Below are positions 8,298-16,209 of a stretch of DNA of 64,000 nucleotides, piece by piece. This DNA is from Akkermansia muciniphila (GTDB lineage Bacteria > Verrucomicrobiota > Verrucomicrobiia > Limisphaerales > UBA9464): the NCBI GenBank assembly GCA_945883815.1, contig CAMCYJ010000001.1:23618-87617 (forward strand). Direction: 5' to 3'. Position 1 is the stretch's first letter. The number at the start of each line of letters is the position of its first letter. Below the pieces are notes generated by a model that saw nothing but the letters and a program-made list of their open reading frames with translations, was not told where the DNA came from and searched no databases. Made by a program: the position numbers and the translations under genes.

Positions 8298-9131
8298 TCA
8301 ATCCCGACTGGCGTGGAGATCGCACCAGAACTCCCTGCCGTGCGAGGTCCAGTGGCGGTAGTGGCGGTGCCACAGGGCTTTGACCGCATCACCGGATACC
8401 CACGTCCCGGTCAGGTTCGATCCAAAATCGCCGGAGGATCCGATGGGAAAATCACGCCCCGGAAACCGTCGGGATCGCTGACCCAAGGCGCGGATCCGCT
8501 GATAACCCACCAGCTTGCGGATCAATCGATACGGCCAGGCCCGATGCGCCGTCAGGATTCTCGGAAATTGCGCCGTCCAACCCAGCGGCCCAGACCAATC
8601 GTCGATCGGTAGCAGGGAACTTTGCTCCACCAGCATGAATCGTCGGTAGCCCAGCGCCTCACAGGCAACAACCAAAGCCACATCGGAGACCTCCACCGAC
8701 AGGTAATCGGGCAAGCCCACTTCGCGGACCCCGTCGAGGCAGAAATGATCCGCACTTTCGATATCCACTTTCAGGTAGTGGGGAACGCCGTATCGCCGCA
8801 GTAAATCACTGAAGCGAACCGCAGGAACCGTGACCTTTCGATGCCGATGCCCACCCCGGGCCGCGCTGGCCACGTCGAGAGCACTCCATTCTGGGTGATC
8901 CTCATTGATCCAAAACTCCACCTCTCCCGGTTCTCCCGCGACTGCCACGTTGAGTATTGTCAATCGCCCCGCGCGAACCGCATCCGGGAAACGGGTCGCC
9001 ACTTGCCGGCAGAAGGCGTCGTTCGCCTCAATGGCCACCACCTGGAATCCGCACTCCAGATAATAGCCGGTGTCGTCCCCATTGTTCATCCCCACGTCGA
9101 AGATGAGGTTGGATGTGGATGACTTGATCAT
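8298..9131 (-). CDS. FkbM-family methyltransferase
   Basis: A 277-residue SAM-dependent O-methyltransferase of the FkbM type, usually modifying glycans or secondary metabolites. From ATG 9131 the protein starts M-I-K-S-S, then shows the SAM-binding F-D-V-G-M-N-N-G-D-D-T-G-Y-Y-L, V-V-A-I-E-A-N (acidic end of strand 2) and the K-V-D-I-E-S-A-D family motif near residue 146. The frame is open to 9221, but the extra 30 residues show no homology and border a mobile-element remnant, so the shorter start is preferred. It stands alone on the minus strand, convergent with the propeller gene, so its acceptor cannot be guessed from neighbours. About 60 C-terminal residues, rich in arginine, extend past the core fold. 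Confidence 0.8.
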   Translation of the reverse strand: MIKSSTSNLIFDVGMNNGDDTGYYLECGFQVVAIEANDAFCRQVATRFPDAVRAGRLTILNVAVAGEPGEVEFWINEDHPEWSALDVASAARGGHRHRKVTVPAVRFSDLLRRYGVPHYLKVDIESADHFCLDGVREVGLPDYLSVEVSDVALVVACEALGYRRFMLVEQSSLLPIDDWSGPLGWTAQFPRILTAHRAWPYRLIRKLVGYQRIRALGQRSRRFPGRDFPIGSSGDFGSNLTGTWVSGDAVKALWHRHYRHWTSHGREFWCDLHASRD

Positions 9132-9241
9132 GCGCGAGACTTTAATGTCGCCCACTTTCGGGGAACAGGTTTTTGGCAAAGGATCGGCAAATTGCGCCAA
9201 AAGTCCTGTTATCGCCGCCAATATGGACCAATCGATGAGTT

Positions 9242-9592
9242 CTGGGGCACGACAAGGAGGTGTTGAGGAAGCTGCGACGGTGCTACCAAGATGCAGGAGC
9301 CGAGCATCGCAAGAAGCTTATTGATCAGACGATTGAACTGCTGGGCTACCATCGCAAGTCTGGGATCCGGGCGCTGAGTTTCGTTCAGACAGAACGAGGA
9401 AGGCGGACCAATGCAGGGCGCCCGACGCTCTCGCTCAACCGCACCGGCGATGCGATCACGGTCACCTTCACCGGCAACCTGCAGTCCTCCACCTCGATCA
9501 GAGGAGCGTTCTCGAAGGTGACTGGAGGGGCGAGCCCCGATGCGGTGCCCGCCCCGACCGGCGGCAGCCGGTTCTACCGCAGCATCAAGTGA
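9242..9592 (+). pseudogene. Chimeric remnant: transposase N-terminus joined in frame to the tail of a secreted protein
   Basis: One frame, preceded by a TGA at 9236, reads through two unrelated pieces. The first (about 9250-9385) gives H-D-K-E-V-L-R-K-L-R-R-C-Y and L-L-G-Y-H-R-K-S-G-I-R-A-L, which resembles the N-terminal helical region of integrase-core transposases with a conserved Y-H-R-K-x-x-I-R motif. The second (about 9415-9592) gives I-T-V-T-F-T-G-N-L-Q-S-S and G-G-S-R-F-Y-R-S-I-K, matching the C-terminal tail common in verrucomicrobial extracellular proteins. No start with a signal peptide exists. A strong terminator follows at 9617, as expected for the end of a once-intact gene. Whether the chimera is expressed is unknown. 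Confidence 0.55.
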
Positions 9593-9616
9593 TCTAGCGG
9601 ATTCAACGATTCGAAG

Positions 9617-9648
9617 CCCGGGAAGGTTCCTCCTTCCTGGGTCTTTTT
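9617..9648 (+). terminator. Rho-independent terminator
   Basis: Arms CCCGGGAAGG (9617-9626) and CCTTCCTGGG (9632-9641) pair over 10 bp with one G-U, around a TTCCT loop, followed by TCTTTTT. It sits 25 bases after the pseudogene tail and before the nitroreductase, so it probably belonged to the lost secreted-protein gene. Confidence 0.8.
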
Positions 9649-9792
9649 GTTGCCCGAAGACCCTGGCCTGGCCAACCGCATCACCTCGAAGTGGATATCC
9701 GATGGATTCCTTTCCCGGACTCTCAAATCCCGGACAATCCCGGACTCCCAGTTGCCGACCCGATTGAGGCGAGTCATCCTCCGGATCGCGAC

Positions 9793-10443
9793 ATGATGAC
9801 CACCTCACCTGAGCAACTCCTCGGCGCCCTGAATTGGCGCTACGCCACCAAGAAATTCAAGGCATCGACCCCCATACCGGCCGACCTCTGGAAAACCTTG
9901 GAAACAGCCCTCGTCCTCGCTCCTTCCAGCTTTGGCTTGCAGCCGTGGAAATTTGTCGTGGTCACCGATCCCCAGGTCAAAGCCCAGCTGGTGCCCCAAT
10001 CGTGGGGACAATCCCAACCCGCCGACTGTTCCCACATGGTGGTTTTTGCGGTCAAGACCGGTCTGGATCAGGCCCATGTGGATCACTTTCTGGCCCGCCA
10101 AATTGAGGTCCGCGGCGGATCCTTGGAGGCCTTGGCCGGCTACCGCGGCATGATGTTGGGAAGCCTTCAAAAGGCGACCGACGCCGGATACCTCGACGTC
10201 TGGCAAACCCATCAATTGTACATCGCCCTGGGTCAGTTCATGACGGCGGCGGCCTTGCTGGGCGTGGATACCTGCCCGATGGAAGGCATAGTTCCGGTGG
10301 AATATGACCGAATCCTCGGGCTCACCGGTTCCGGCTACAAAACCGTGGTCGCCTGCGCCGCCGGATACCGCGCGGATGACGACAAATACGCTTCCCAGCA
10401 AAAGGTCCGCTTCCCTGCCTCTGAGGTGGTGAAGCACATTTGA
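9793..10443 (+). CDS. NfsB-like nitroreductase / NAD(P)H oxidoreductase
   Basis: A 216-residue FMN-dependent nitroreductase-family protein. I chose the ATG at 9793 (M-M-T-T-S-P-E-Q-L), because this gives almost the length of E. coli NfsB; the frame is open further upstream without homology. Family features are R-Y-A-T-K-K-F near residue 16 (FMN phosphate contact), A-P-S-S-F-G-L-Q-P-W-K-F near 40-51, the G-V-D-T-C-P-M-E-G motif near 158, and the late lysine/arginine region. These enzymes reduce quinones, nitro compounds or flavins with NAD(P)H in the cytoplasm. The gene is isolated between a terminator and a hairpin, so it is probably monocistronic. Confidence 0.88.
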   Translation: MMTTSPEQLLGALNWRYATKKFKASTPIPADLWKTLETALVLAPSSFGLQPWKFVVVTDPQVKAQLVPQSWGQSQPADCSHMVVFAVKTGLDQAHVDHFLARQIEVRGGSLEALAGYRGMMLGSLQKATDAGYLDVWQTHQLYIALGQFMTAAALLGVDTCPMEGIVPVEYDRILGLTGSGYKTVVACAAGYRADDDKYASQQKVRFPASEVVKHI

Positions 10444-10452
10444 GTGTTTCGG

Positions 10453-10494
10453 GCAGCGGGTGACCCTCCGACCCCGCCGGAAGGTCACCGCTGC
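10453..10494 (+). terminator. Hairpin after the nitroreductase gene
   Basis: GCAGCGGGTGACC (10453-10465) pairs with GGTCACCGCTGC (10483-10494), 12 bp with one bulged G, loop 17 bases. It begins 10 bases after the stop codon. No U-tract follows, so it may stabilise the 3' end or act with Rho rather than terminate alone. A REP-like origin is also possible. Confidence 0.5.
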
Positions 10495-10626
10495 GGCTCG
10501 GGCTTGCCCCCACCCGCCGACCTTCCTTCACGAGAGCTTCGTTGTTTGCTCCTTACGGGCCTACAATCGGCACGCGCCTCGCGCTCGCCTCGTCTTGCGA
10601 AAGAATCCGCAGCCAAGGCGACCGAT

Positions 10627-10644
10627 CCAATTGAATCGTTCCGG
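10627..10644 (+). repeat. Dispersed repeat core, copy C
   Basis: CCAATTGAATCGTTCCGG, preceded by CGACCGAT exactly as in the right end of the 181-bp element at 14153-14170. Upstream of it I find no matching inverted left end, so this is either a solo end or a decayed element. Confidence 0.6.
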
Positions 10645-11002
10645 CCAAGGATCCCATCGCCATTCCCTCGGTCTTTTCGATCAAGCAGGACGTGCCAAAT
10701 GACCGGATCCCACTCCAATCCGTATCCAAGCGTGCTCGTGCTGCGGGGGCGATACAAGGTGTTGGAATTCTAACCCATCCCAACGTTCAACCCTTGCCAG
10801 ATTCTCAATGAAGGCAGGGGTAATCCCAGCCTTGAATGCCGACCAATTCGTTCCCGATATCCCACCGGTAGCGAATCCTCATCCCAAGACGCACCCCAAA
10901 GACGCGACCCATGCTGAAAGAAGCCAGTTGTGCCGTTTTTTTCGCCCTCCCAACTTCTGCGTGGCAAGACCCCCAAGATCGCTACCATCATTCTAACTAC
11001 GA

Positions 11003-12256
11003 ATGCGCAGACACGTGGCCATTGTGGGGGGCGGAGTCATCGGACTGAGCACCGCTTATTATTGTGCCAAGGCCGGTTACTCGGTGACGGTCATTGATCG
11101 GAATCCACCGGCCCGCAACGGCTGTTCCTTCGGCAACGCCGGCATGGTGGTGCCCAGCCATTTCATCCCGTTGGCCGCGCCGGGCATGGTGGCCCTGGGT
11201 CTCAAGTGGATGTGGAATCCGGAATCCCCCTTCTACATCCGCCCACGCTTCGACGCGCAACTCTTCGAGTGGGGATGGCGCTTCTGGCGAGCCAGCACCG
11301 CCGAACGGGTCCAGAAGGCCGCGCCACTGCTGCGGGACATCAGCCTGGCCAGCCGAGCGGCTTTTGAAGAACTGGCCGCCCTGCCCCAACTCGACTTCGG
11401 CCTCGTGAAGAAGGGTCTTCTCATGCTGTGCCGCAGCCAGCACGCCCTCGACGAAGAAGCCCACACGGCGGCCCAAGCCCGCGCCTTGGGTATCCCGGCC
11501 GATGTGCTGGATGCCCGGCAAACCGCGGCTCTGGACCCGGCCATTACGATGTCTGTCGCCGGATCGGTTCATTTTCCCCAGGACTGCCACCTGAGCCCCG
11601 ACCGCTTCATGGCCGGCCTTCAGAGTGAGCTAGAGCTCCTGGGATGCCGCTTCCGTTGGAATGCCGAAGTGCGCGGCTGGCAAACCGAACACGGTCGGGT
11701 CCGGGCAGCCTGGGTCGATGGAGAAGCCCTGGAGGCCGATGAGTTTGTGCTGTGCGGCGGATCTTGGTCGCCCGAGACCGCCCCTCAACTCGGTCTCAAC
11801 CTGCCCATCCAGGCGGGCAAGGGCTACAGCCTGACCCTCCGACAACCCCGGGAATTGCCCCAACTGTGCTCCATTTTCACCGAAGCCCGGGTGGCCATCA
11901 CGCCAATGGGCGACACCCTGCGCTTCGGTGGAACCATGGAAATTGGGGGCCTCAACGAGACCATCAATCCGGTCCGGGTGCGGGGCATCATCAAGTCGGT
12001 GCCAAAGTATTTCCCGCGATTTGAGGAGAGCGATTTCGCCGGCATCGAACCGTGGTTCGGATTACGACCCGTTCCTCCCGACGGGCTGCCTTACATCGGC
12101 CGGACGAAACGACTCGCCAATCTCTGTCTGGCCACGGGCCATGGCATGATGGGCATTAGTTTGGCCCCGATCACCGGCCAACTCGTCGCCGACACACTGA
12201 CTGGGGCCCGCCCTCGCTTCGATCTCTCGCTACTCTCGCCCGATCGGCATTCTTGA
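11003..12256 (+). CDS. D-amino-acid dehydrogenase-like FAD oxidoreductase (DadA type)
   Basis: A 417-residue flavoprotein of the DAO family. The FAD-binding V-G-G-G-V-I-G-L-S-T-A-Y-Y begins at residue 8. F-G-N-A-G-M-V-V-P-S at about 48, a residue from the F-A-N-A-G motif of DadA, and P-L-A-A-P-G-M are typical of D-amino-acid dehydrogenases, as is C-terminal G-L-R-P-V-P-P-D-G-L-P-Y-I-G followed by G-H-G-M-M-G. The family deaminates D-amino acids or oxidises cyclic imino acids such as hydroxyproline, passing electrons to the quinone pool at the inner membrane. Start ATG 11003 places the glycine motif at the usual distance. The gene is alone on its strand. Related PuuB oxidases belong to the same superfamily, but the DadA motifs argue for amino acids as substrate. 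Confidence 0.82.
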   Translation: MRRHVAIVGGGVIGLSTAYYCAKAGYSVTVIDRNPPARNGCSFGNAGMVVPSHFIPLAAPGMVALGLKWMWNPESPFYIRPRFDAQLFEWGWRFWRASTAERVQKAAPLLRDISLASRAAFEELAALPQLDFGLVKKGLLMLCRSQHALDEEAHTAAQARALGIPADVLDARQTAALDPAITMSVAGSVHFPQDCHLSPDRFMAGLQSELELLGCRFRWNAEVRGWQTEHGRVRAAWVDGEALEADEFVLCGGSWSPETAPQLGLNLPIQAGKGYSLTLRQPRELPQLCSIFTEARVAITPMGDTLRFGGTMEIGGLNETINPVRVRGIIKSVPKYFPRFEESDFAGIEPWFGLRPVPPDGLPYIGRTKRLANLCLATGHGMMGISLAPITGQLVADTLTGARPRFDLSLLSPDRHS

Positions 12257-12374
12257 GCGCCTGTGCGAAATGGCGAATCCACCGGGTCTCAGCCGATATC
12301 GAGGGCACCCACTCCCAAAGCTCCGACGGACTCCCAGTTTTGAGATAGGAGCCTCAAAATGGGCGCCTTTGAAA

Positions 12375-12411
12375 CGGACGGCGATGAAAAGGGACGGCGA
12401 TGAAAACGGAC
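12375..12411 (+). repeat. 16-bp tandem repeat, about 2.3 copies
   Basis: CGGACGGCGATGAAAA (12375-12390) is followed by GGGACGGCGATGAAAA (12391-12406) and a partial third copy that runs into the hairpin. It is short and of unknown role. Confidence 0.6.
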
Positions 12412-12438
12412 GGGGGTCGGCTTTTTGAGCCGACCCCC
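12412..12438. terminator. Perfect 11-bp hairpin between convergent genes
   Basis: GGGGGTCGGCT (12412-12422) and AGCCGACCCCC (12428-12438) pair perfectly around a TTTTG loop. It lies between the ends of the D-amino-acid dehydrogenase-like gene and the SOUL gene. There is no long T-tract on either side, so a role in termination or mRNA end protection is likely but not certain. Confidence 0.5.
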
Positions 12439-12645
12439 AAGTGATGGAAACAATTACGCCTTCACTTCAGGCGCCATAAACCCGACGGGACAAACACCCA
12501 ACCCCTACCCGCATGCCCCGCCGCATGCACGCTTCCTTTGCCAACCTTTAGCGGATAGTAACCAACCACCTACTCCGACTTCGAAACTTCCGGATTGCTC
12601 AAAGTATTTTAAGAAATCTCTGCCGGAGCCCAATGCGCCGGAAAA

Positions 12646-13269
12646 TTAGGGAGCAACCGGCTCCGTCACCCGCAGCATGACCTCATTGCGGCGGAAGATC
12701 GAAGGCGTCCAAGGAGGATCGAAGTAGCCGTAGATCGGCACAGGATCGGCCACGGACAGCCCACGGGCCGCCACCCAAGCCCTCAACTCCCCCAAGAACT
12801 CCTCCTCCCGTTCCAATGAACGGCCACCACTGAATCGCCGGACCGCAAAGCGCCCCGCCGGCACTTCGCGACGGCGAACCGAGGCATCGCTGGGGGCCGG
12901 AACCGCCGTGGCGACCATGTCTTTGGGCATCACAAACGCCATGACTCGTTGGGTGGAGTTCCCGGGCGTCGCTGTCGACGTCATATAAACCGGAGTGGTC
13001 ATCGCGATCTTCTGCTGAGCCTGGTTGCCCCCGGTGATAAACCGGAACAGACGACCAAAACTACCATCCGAATCGCCCGAGGGTGATGCCATGGACGTCT
13101 CGACCCACTGCAATGTGGGATACTCTCGCAGTTGGAAGGACCCGTCGGACTGGATCACCCGGTACGATGCCGTTTCGTAACCGGCACGGATCGCTTGGCA
13201 ACCGCCAGCCGCAACCAGAATCGCCACCAAAACCACAGCAGATCCAATCGCGATTACCTGAGTCTTCAT
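12646..13269 (-). CDS. SOUL-family haem-binding lipoprotein
   Basis: A 207-residue protein of the SOUL/HBP family. ATG 13269 gives M-K-T-Q, a hydrophobic stretch and a lipobox-like V-A-A-G-G-C with C24, so it is probably a lipoprotein; the frame upstream to 13311 adds nothing. The fold is marked by Y-E-T-A-S-Y-R-V-I near 30, F-x-L-R-E-Y-P, the I-A-M-T-T-P-V-Y-M motif near 100 and the Y-G-Y-F-D-P-P-W-T-P C-terminal motif. Eukaryotic relatives bind haem. Bacterial members are mostly uncharacterised, and haem ligands cannot be assigned here. It is followed by the hairpin at 12412-12438. Family identity is firm and function is open. Confidence 0.85.
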   Translation of the reverse strand: MKTQVIAIGSAVVLVAILVAAGGCQAIRAGYETASYRVIQSDGSFQLREYPTLQWVETSMASPSGDSDGSFGRLFRFITGGNQAQQKIAMTTPVYMTSTATPGNSTQRVMAFVMPKDMVATAVPAPSDASVRRREVPAGRFAVRRFSGGRSLEREEEFLGELRAWVAARGLSVADPVPIYGYFDPPWTPSIFRRNEVMLRVTEPVAP

Positions 13270-13343
13270 GGCATAAACCATCGACTCGATGGATCTCATT
13301 GCAACTATCAACTTGCCTTACCCCGTCGTGCCATTAGGCGCAA

Positions 13344-13982
13344 TCAGGCCAAAACCGCCCGAATTACCTCCCCATGGACATCGGTCAAACGGCGATTGGC
13401 CCCCTGGTGGAGGACATTGAGTCGCTCGTGGTCCAGACCCAACAGATGCAACGCCGTGGCGTGGAAATCGTAGGTGGTGGAGATATCGCGTGCAGCCTTC
13501 CAAGACCACTCATCGCTTTGACCGTGAGCAACCCCGGGTCGCACCCCCGCTCCAGCCATCCAACCCACGAAGGTGCCGCCATTGTGGTCCCGACCTTCGC
13601 TGCTCTGGGCAAACGGCATCCGTCCAAACTCCGTGTTCCAGAGGACCAAGGTATCTTCGAGCAGCCCACAGGCCCTGAGGTCCTGAAGCAGTCCGGCGAT
13701 CGGAAGATCTGTCGCCGCGCACATCGGCGGGAGTTCCTTGGCCATATTGGCATGGTTGTCCCAATTGCCCGTCGGCCCCCCGGCACCACTCCAGACTTGG
13801 ACGAAGCGGACCCCGCGCTCCAACAACCGGCGGGCCATCAGGCAACGGCGCCCAAAATCTTCGGATTCGGGACGATCGAGACCGTACAGCCGACGGGTAG
13901 CCGGACTTTCCGCGCTCAAATCGAAGGCCTCCGGTGCACCCAATTGCATGCGGGCGGCCAACTCGTAGGCCTGGATCCGCAC
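13344..13982 (-). pseudogene. DUF1501 protein, N-terminal half missing
   Basis: Only the C-terminal 212 residues of a DUF1501 (sulfatase-like, usually Tat-exported) protein remain. Present are I-Q-A-Y-E-L-A-A-R-M-Q, the C-L-M-A-R-R-L-L-E-R-G-V-R-F-V segment, N-T-E-F-G-R-M-P, G-R-D-H-N-G-G and the final H-L-L-G-L-D-H-E with L-T-D-V-H-G-E-V. A complete paralogue at 43402-44865 has 487 residues and begins with the Tat signal that is absent here. Homology stops at about 13976, and the 181-bp repeat element begins at 13990. GTG 13982 opens the remaining frame but is probably not a real start. No DUF1553 partner gene is nearby. It is most likely a decaying fragment. Confidence 0.75.
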
Positions 13983-13989
13983 ACTGGAA

Positions 13990-14170
13990 CCGGGACGATT
14001 CAGTTGGGAGGAAAGCGATGGCGAGCGAGGCGAATTCTCTCGCAGGACGCGAAGAGAGCGAGGCTCGGGCTATGCTGATGCCCGTGCTTGAGGCCCGTAA
14101 CGAACGCCCAACGACGCTCTTGAAACAGAAGACGCCGGCCAGCACGACCGATCCAATGGAATCGTTCCGG
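13990..14170. mobile_element. MITE-like element, 181 bp, with 18-bp terminal inverted repeats
   Basis: The left end CCGGGACGATTCAGTTGG (13990-14007) and the reverse complement of the right end CCAATGGAATCGTTCCGG (14153-14170) agree at 15 of 18 positions. The interior has no transposase frame. The left end lies about 14 bases from where the DUF1501 remnant loses homology. No clear target-site duplication is visible. Further copies of one end occur at 10627, 14520 and, diverged, at 20759. It could be a MITE or a RAYT-mobilised repeat. Coding interpretations exist in both directions but none shows family homology. Confidence 0.6.
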
Positions 14171-14588
14171 CTGAGCATTCTCCGGGAAGCTTCCTGGGGT
14201 AGGGCTATTTTCTCAGAAAGCGCAGCGTCTACGGTGCCGGACCGCTCGGAGATCGCTCCCTACCTCGGAGGTCTTCAGGTGATAGCTGGGGGGCGATGGG
14301 ATTGGGATTCTCTAGGGAGGGCTGTAGACCGATGGACCAGAAATGCCGACGCGCCAGATCGGTGGCGGTGAGATGTTGGTCGGTGAACCCAAACCAGATG
14401 GGCGAGGGACCTGCGGTAGCGTCCAATTCCAGCCGCACTGTTGGGTCTGCCTCCTGTGGGTGCATCGAGGTATTGTTTTTGTCCTTACAACCAACGCCGC
14501 CAGACAGCGCTCTCATTTTCCAACTGAATTGTTCCGGCAAAGAGTTCCACCGTTGACCCCTGCGCCGGCTTACTTAGCCTCAGGACCC
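14171..14588. other. Intergenic region upstream of the bamD-like gene
   Basis: No gene is supported. Frames on both strands are short and have no recognisable family. The stretch ends with another copy of the repeat core (14520-14537), 51 bases before the GTG start of the next gene. The operon promoter should lie here, but I cannot point to convincing -35/-10 boxes. Confidence 0.5.
14520..14537 (+). repeat. Dispersed repeat core, copy D
   Basis: CCAACTGAATTGTTCCGG preceded by CGCTCTCATTTT. This flank resembles that of the left end of the 181-bp element (CGCTTTCCTC on the minus strand), not that of its right end. It sits in the leader of the bamD-like operon. Confidence 0.55.
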
Positions 14589-15665
14589 GTGAGCCGATTT
14601 TCCGTGCGTCTGTTGCTGGTGATGACCTGCCTGTGGATCGGGGTGATGAATTGCCCCGCGCCCTTGATCTATCGACCCGGTGAAGGTTGGACCTACGAGG
14701 CCGTCGGCGCCGGGGCTGCCTGGCAACGCAAGCGGGCCAAAGACCAATTGGTCGTGGCTCAGGAGGCCTTCGACGCCGGCCAGTACCGACTCGCCCTCAA
14801 AGCAGCCCGATACACCACCAAGACCTGGCCGCTTTCCGATTCGTCCGGCCGCGCCCAGTACCTGATCGGCCGCTGCTATGAAGCCCGGAAAATGGATGAA
14901 CGGGCCTTCAAGGAGTACCAGAAGGCCCTGACCAAATATCCCAAGCTGGACAACTACTCGGAGATCCAACAGCGCCAGTTCGAAATCGCCAATCGCTACC
15001 TCGGCGGGCAGTGGTTCAAACTGTGGGGCTACATCCCCTTCTTTCCGTCAATGGACCGGACCGCCAAACTCTTCGATGATGTCAACAAAAACGGCCCCTA
15101 CAGTGACCTCGGGCCCAAGGCCTTGATGAACATCGGTGCCGCCCGTGAAAAACAGAAGAACTACCGCCTTGCGGTGAGGGCCTACGAGCGTGCCGCCGAC
15201 AAATATTATGACCGCCCCAAGGTGGCAGCCGACGCGATGTATGCCGCGGGTATCGCTTGGAACCGACTGGCCCGGCGTGCCGAGTACGACCAGTCCATCG
15301 CAGGGAACGCCATCAACTTCCTCAACGACTTCAAGGCTCTCTATCCCGATGATCAGCGCTCCGAAGAAGCCACGAAGATCGTCTCCACATTGAAGACCGA
15401 ACAGGCTCGGGGCGCTCTGAAGACCGCCGAGTTCTACGAGAAGTACAAGCGCTATCAGGGTGCGTTGGTCTACTACAACGAGGTGCTCGTGAAAGACCCC
15501 AATTCCACGTTCGCCGCCCAGGCCCGCGAACGGATTGAATTCCTCAAACCCAAGGCACAACGGCAGGTGCGTCGGTGGTCGGAGGTTGACGCCCGCCAAC
15601 TGGAGCGTGAGCGCATCAATGCGACCAACGCCCCGGCTGGCAAGACCCCGAAAAAATCCCAATGA
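14589..15665 (+). CDS. BamD-like TPR outer-membrane assembly protein
   Basis: A 358-residue exported TPR protein. The GTG at 14589 gives S-R-F-S-V-R followed by a hydrophobic segment, a good signal peptide; ATG 14622 is the alternative and the longer frame has no homology. Cys22 follows V-M-N, a poor lipobox, so lipidation is uncertain. Helical repeats run through the protein: A-x-x-A-F-D-A-G-Q-Y-R-L-A-L-K-A, Y-L-I-G-R-C-Y-E, A-F-K-E-Y-Q-K-A-L-T-K-Y-P, A-V-R-A-Y-E-R-A-A-D and A-L-V-Y-Y-N-E-V-L-V-K-D-P. This pattern, with P-N-S-x-x-A at repeat ends, is that of BamD/YfiO. Its stop overlaps the next start (ATGA), and it heads an operon with LptE-like, propeller and Lgt genes. A general TPR protein is the alternative. 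Confidence 0.75.
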   Translation: MSRFSVRLLLVMTCLWIGVMNCPAPLIYRPGEGWTYEAVGAGAAWQRKRAKDQLVVAQEAFDAGQYRLALKAARYTTKTWPLSDSSGRAQYLIGRCYEARKMDERAFKEYQKALTKYPKLDNYSEIQQRQFEIANRYLGGQWFKLWGYIPFFPSMDRTAKLFDDVNKNGPYSDLGPKALMNIGAAREKQKNYRLAVRAYERAADKYYDRPKVAADAMYAAGIAWNRLARRAEYDQSIAGNAINFLNDFKALYPDDQRSEEATKIVSTLKTEQARGALKTAEFYEKYKRYQGALVYYNEVLVKDPNSTFAAQARERIEFLKPKAQRQVRRWSEVDARQLERERINATNAPAGKTPKKSQ

Positions 15666-16198
15666 GACCCGCCGCCAACCGCACTCGCTGGCCGGCTGTG
15701 GCCTCGCTGCTCGCCTTGACCGTGGGTCTGTTGGTCGGTTGTGGGGGATACTCCCTGGGGCCCAGCAACGGGCAATCGGCCGGTGTTCGAGCCATCCGCG
15801 TGGGCCACGTCGCCAACGGCACCGATGAGCCCCGCCTGGCCGACACGGTCAGCCACGCCCTCCGCGCCCAAGTCCATGTCGATGGCACGTTCCGCTTGGC
15901 CACCCAAGACGACGGCGACATCGTCATCACCACCGCGCTTCAAAAATTCGAGCGGAATCCCCTCACCTTCCAGGCCAGAGACATCATCGCCACCCGCGAC
16001 TATGACGTGATCCTCACGGCCCACGTCAAAGCCATCGAGGTGGGGAGCGGCAAGGTGTTGCTCGATCAGGAAATCATCGGACGGACCACCATCCGCAACA
16101 CGGCCGACCTGGGTTCTGCCGAACGTCAGGCTGCCCCGCTTCTGGCCGAAAACCTCGCACGCAACATCATCAGCCGCCTCTCCGAAGGTTCCTGGTAA
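15662..16198 (+). CDS. LptE-like lipoprotein
   Basis: A 178-residue lipoprotein. An arginine-rich start, a hydrophobic segment and L-L-V-G-C give lipid-bearing Cys27, followed by G-G-Y-S-L-G, the C-G-x-x-L start typical of LptE and related secretin-assembly lipoproteins. The middle contains V-G-H-V-A-N-G-T-D-E-P-R-L-A-D-T-V-S-H-A-L-R and F-R-L-A-T-Q-D-D-G-D-I-V-I, matching the LptE/DUF4136-like pattern in which a short helix precedes alternating strands. LptE plugs the LptD barrel for lipopolysaccharide insertion in the outer membrane. The start overlaps the stop of the BamD-like gene by four bases, and the next gene follows after 11 bases, so translation is probably coupled. Confidence 0.78.
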   Translation: MRPAANRTRWPAVASLLALTVGLLVGCGGYSLGPSNGQSAGVRAIRVGHVANGTDEPRLADTVSHALRAQVHVDGTFRLATQDDGDIVITTALQKFERNPLTFQARDIIATRDYDVILTAHVKAIEVGSGKVLLDQEIIGRTTIRNTADLGSAERQAAPLLAENLARNIISRLSEGSW

Positions 16199-16209
16199 CC
16201 CTTGCTCCC

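Larger units (their letters stand above)
10444..11002. other. Intergenic region without a convincing gene
   Basis: The stretch holds a hairpin directly after the nitroreductase stop (10453-10494) and a copy of a dispersed repeat core (10627-10644). No reading frame in it shows coding character or recognisable homology. Confidence 0.6.
12257..12645. other. Intergenic region between convergent genes, with repeats and hairpin
   Basis: No gene is visible. The first half contains 16-bp tandem units and a perfect 11-bp hairpin (listed separately). The second half (12440-12645) is C-rich on the plus strand and shows nothing recognisable. Confidence 0.6.

Noticed and set aside
10444-11002. Short reading frames as novel genes
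   Set aside because: Composition is arginine- and proline-rich as in random GC-rich frames, with no start context and no conserved pattern, and the region is repeat-bearing.
11003-12256. PuuB amine oxidase completing the gamma-glutamyl module
   Set aside because: It belongs to the same FAD superfamily, but its F-G-N-A-G and P-L-A-A-P-G motifs are DadA-like, it lies on the other strand and is 5 kb away.
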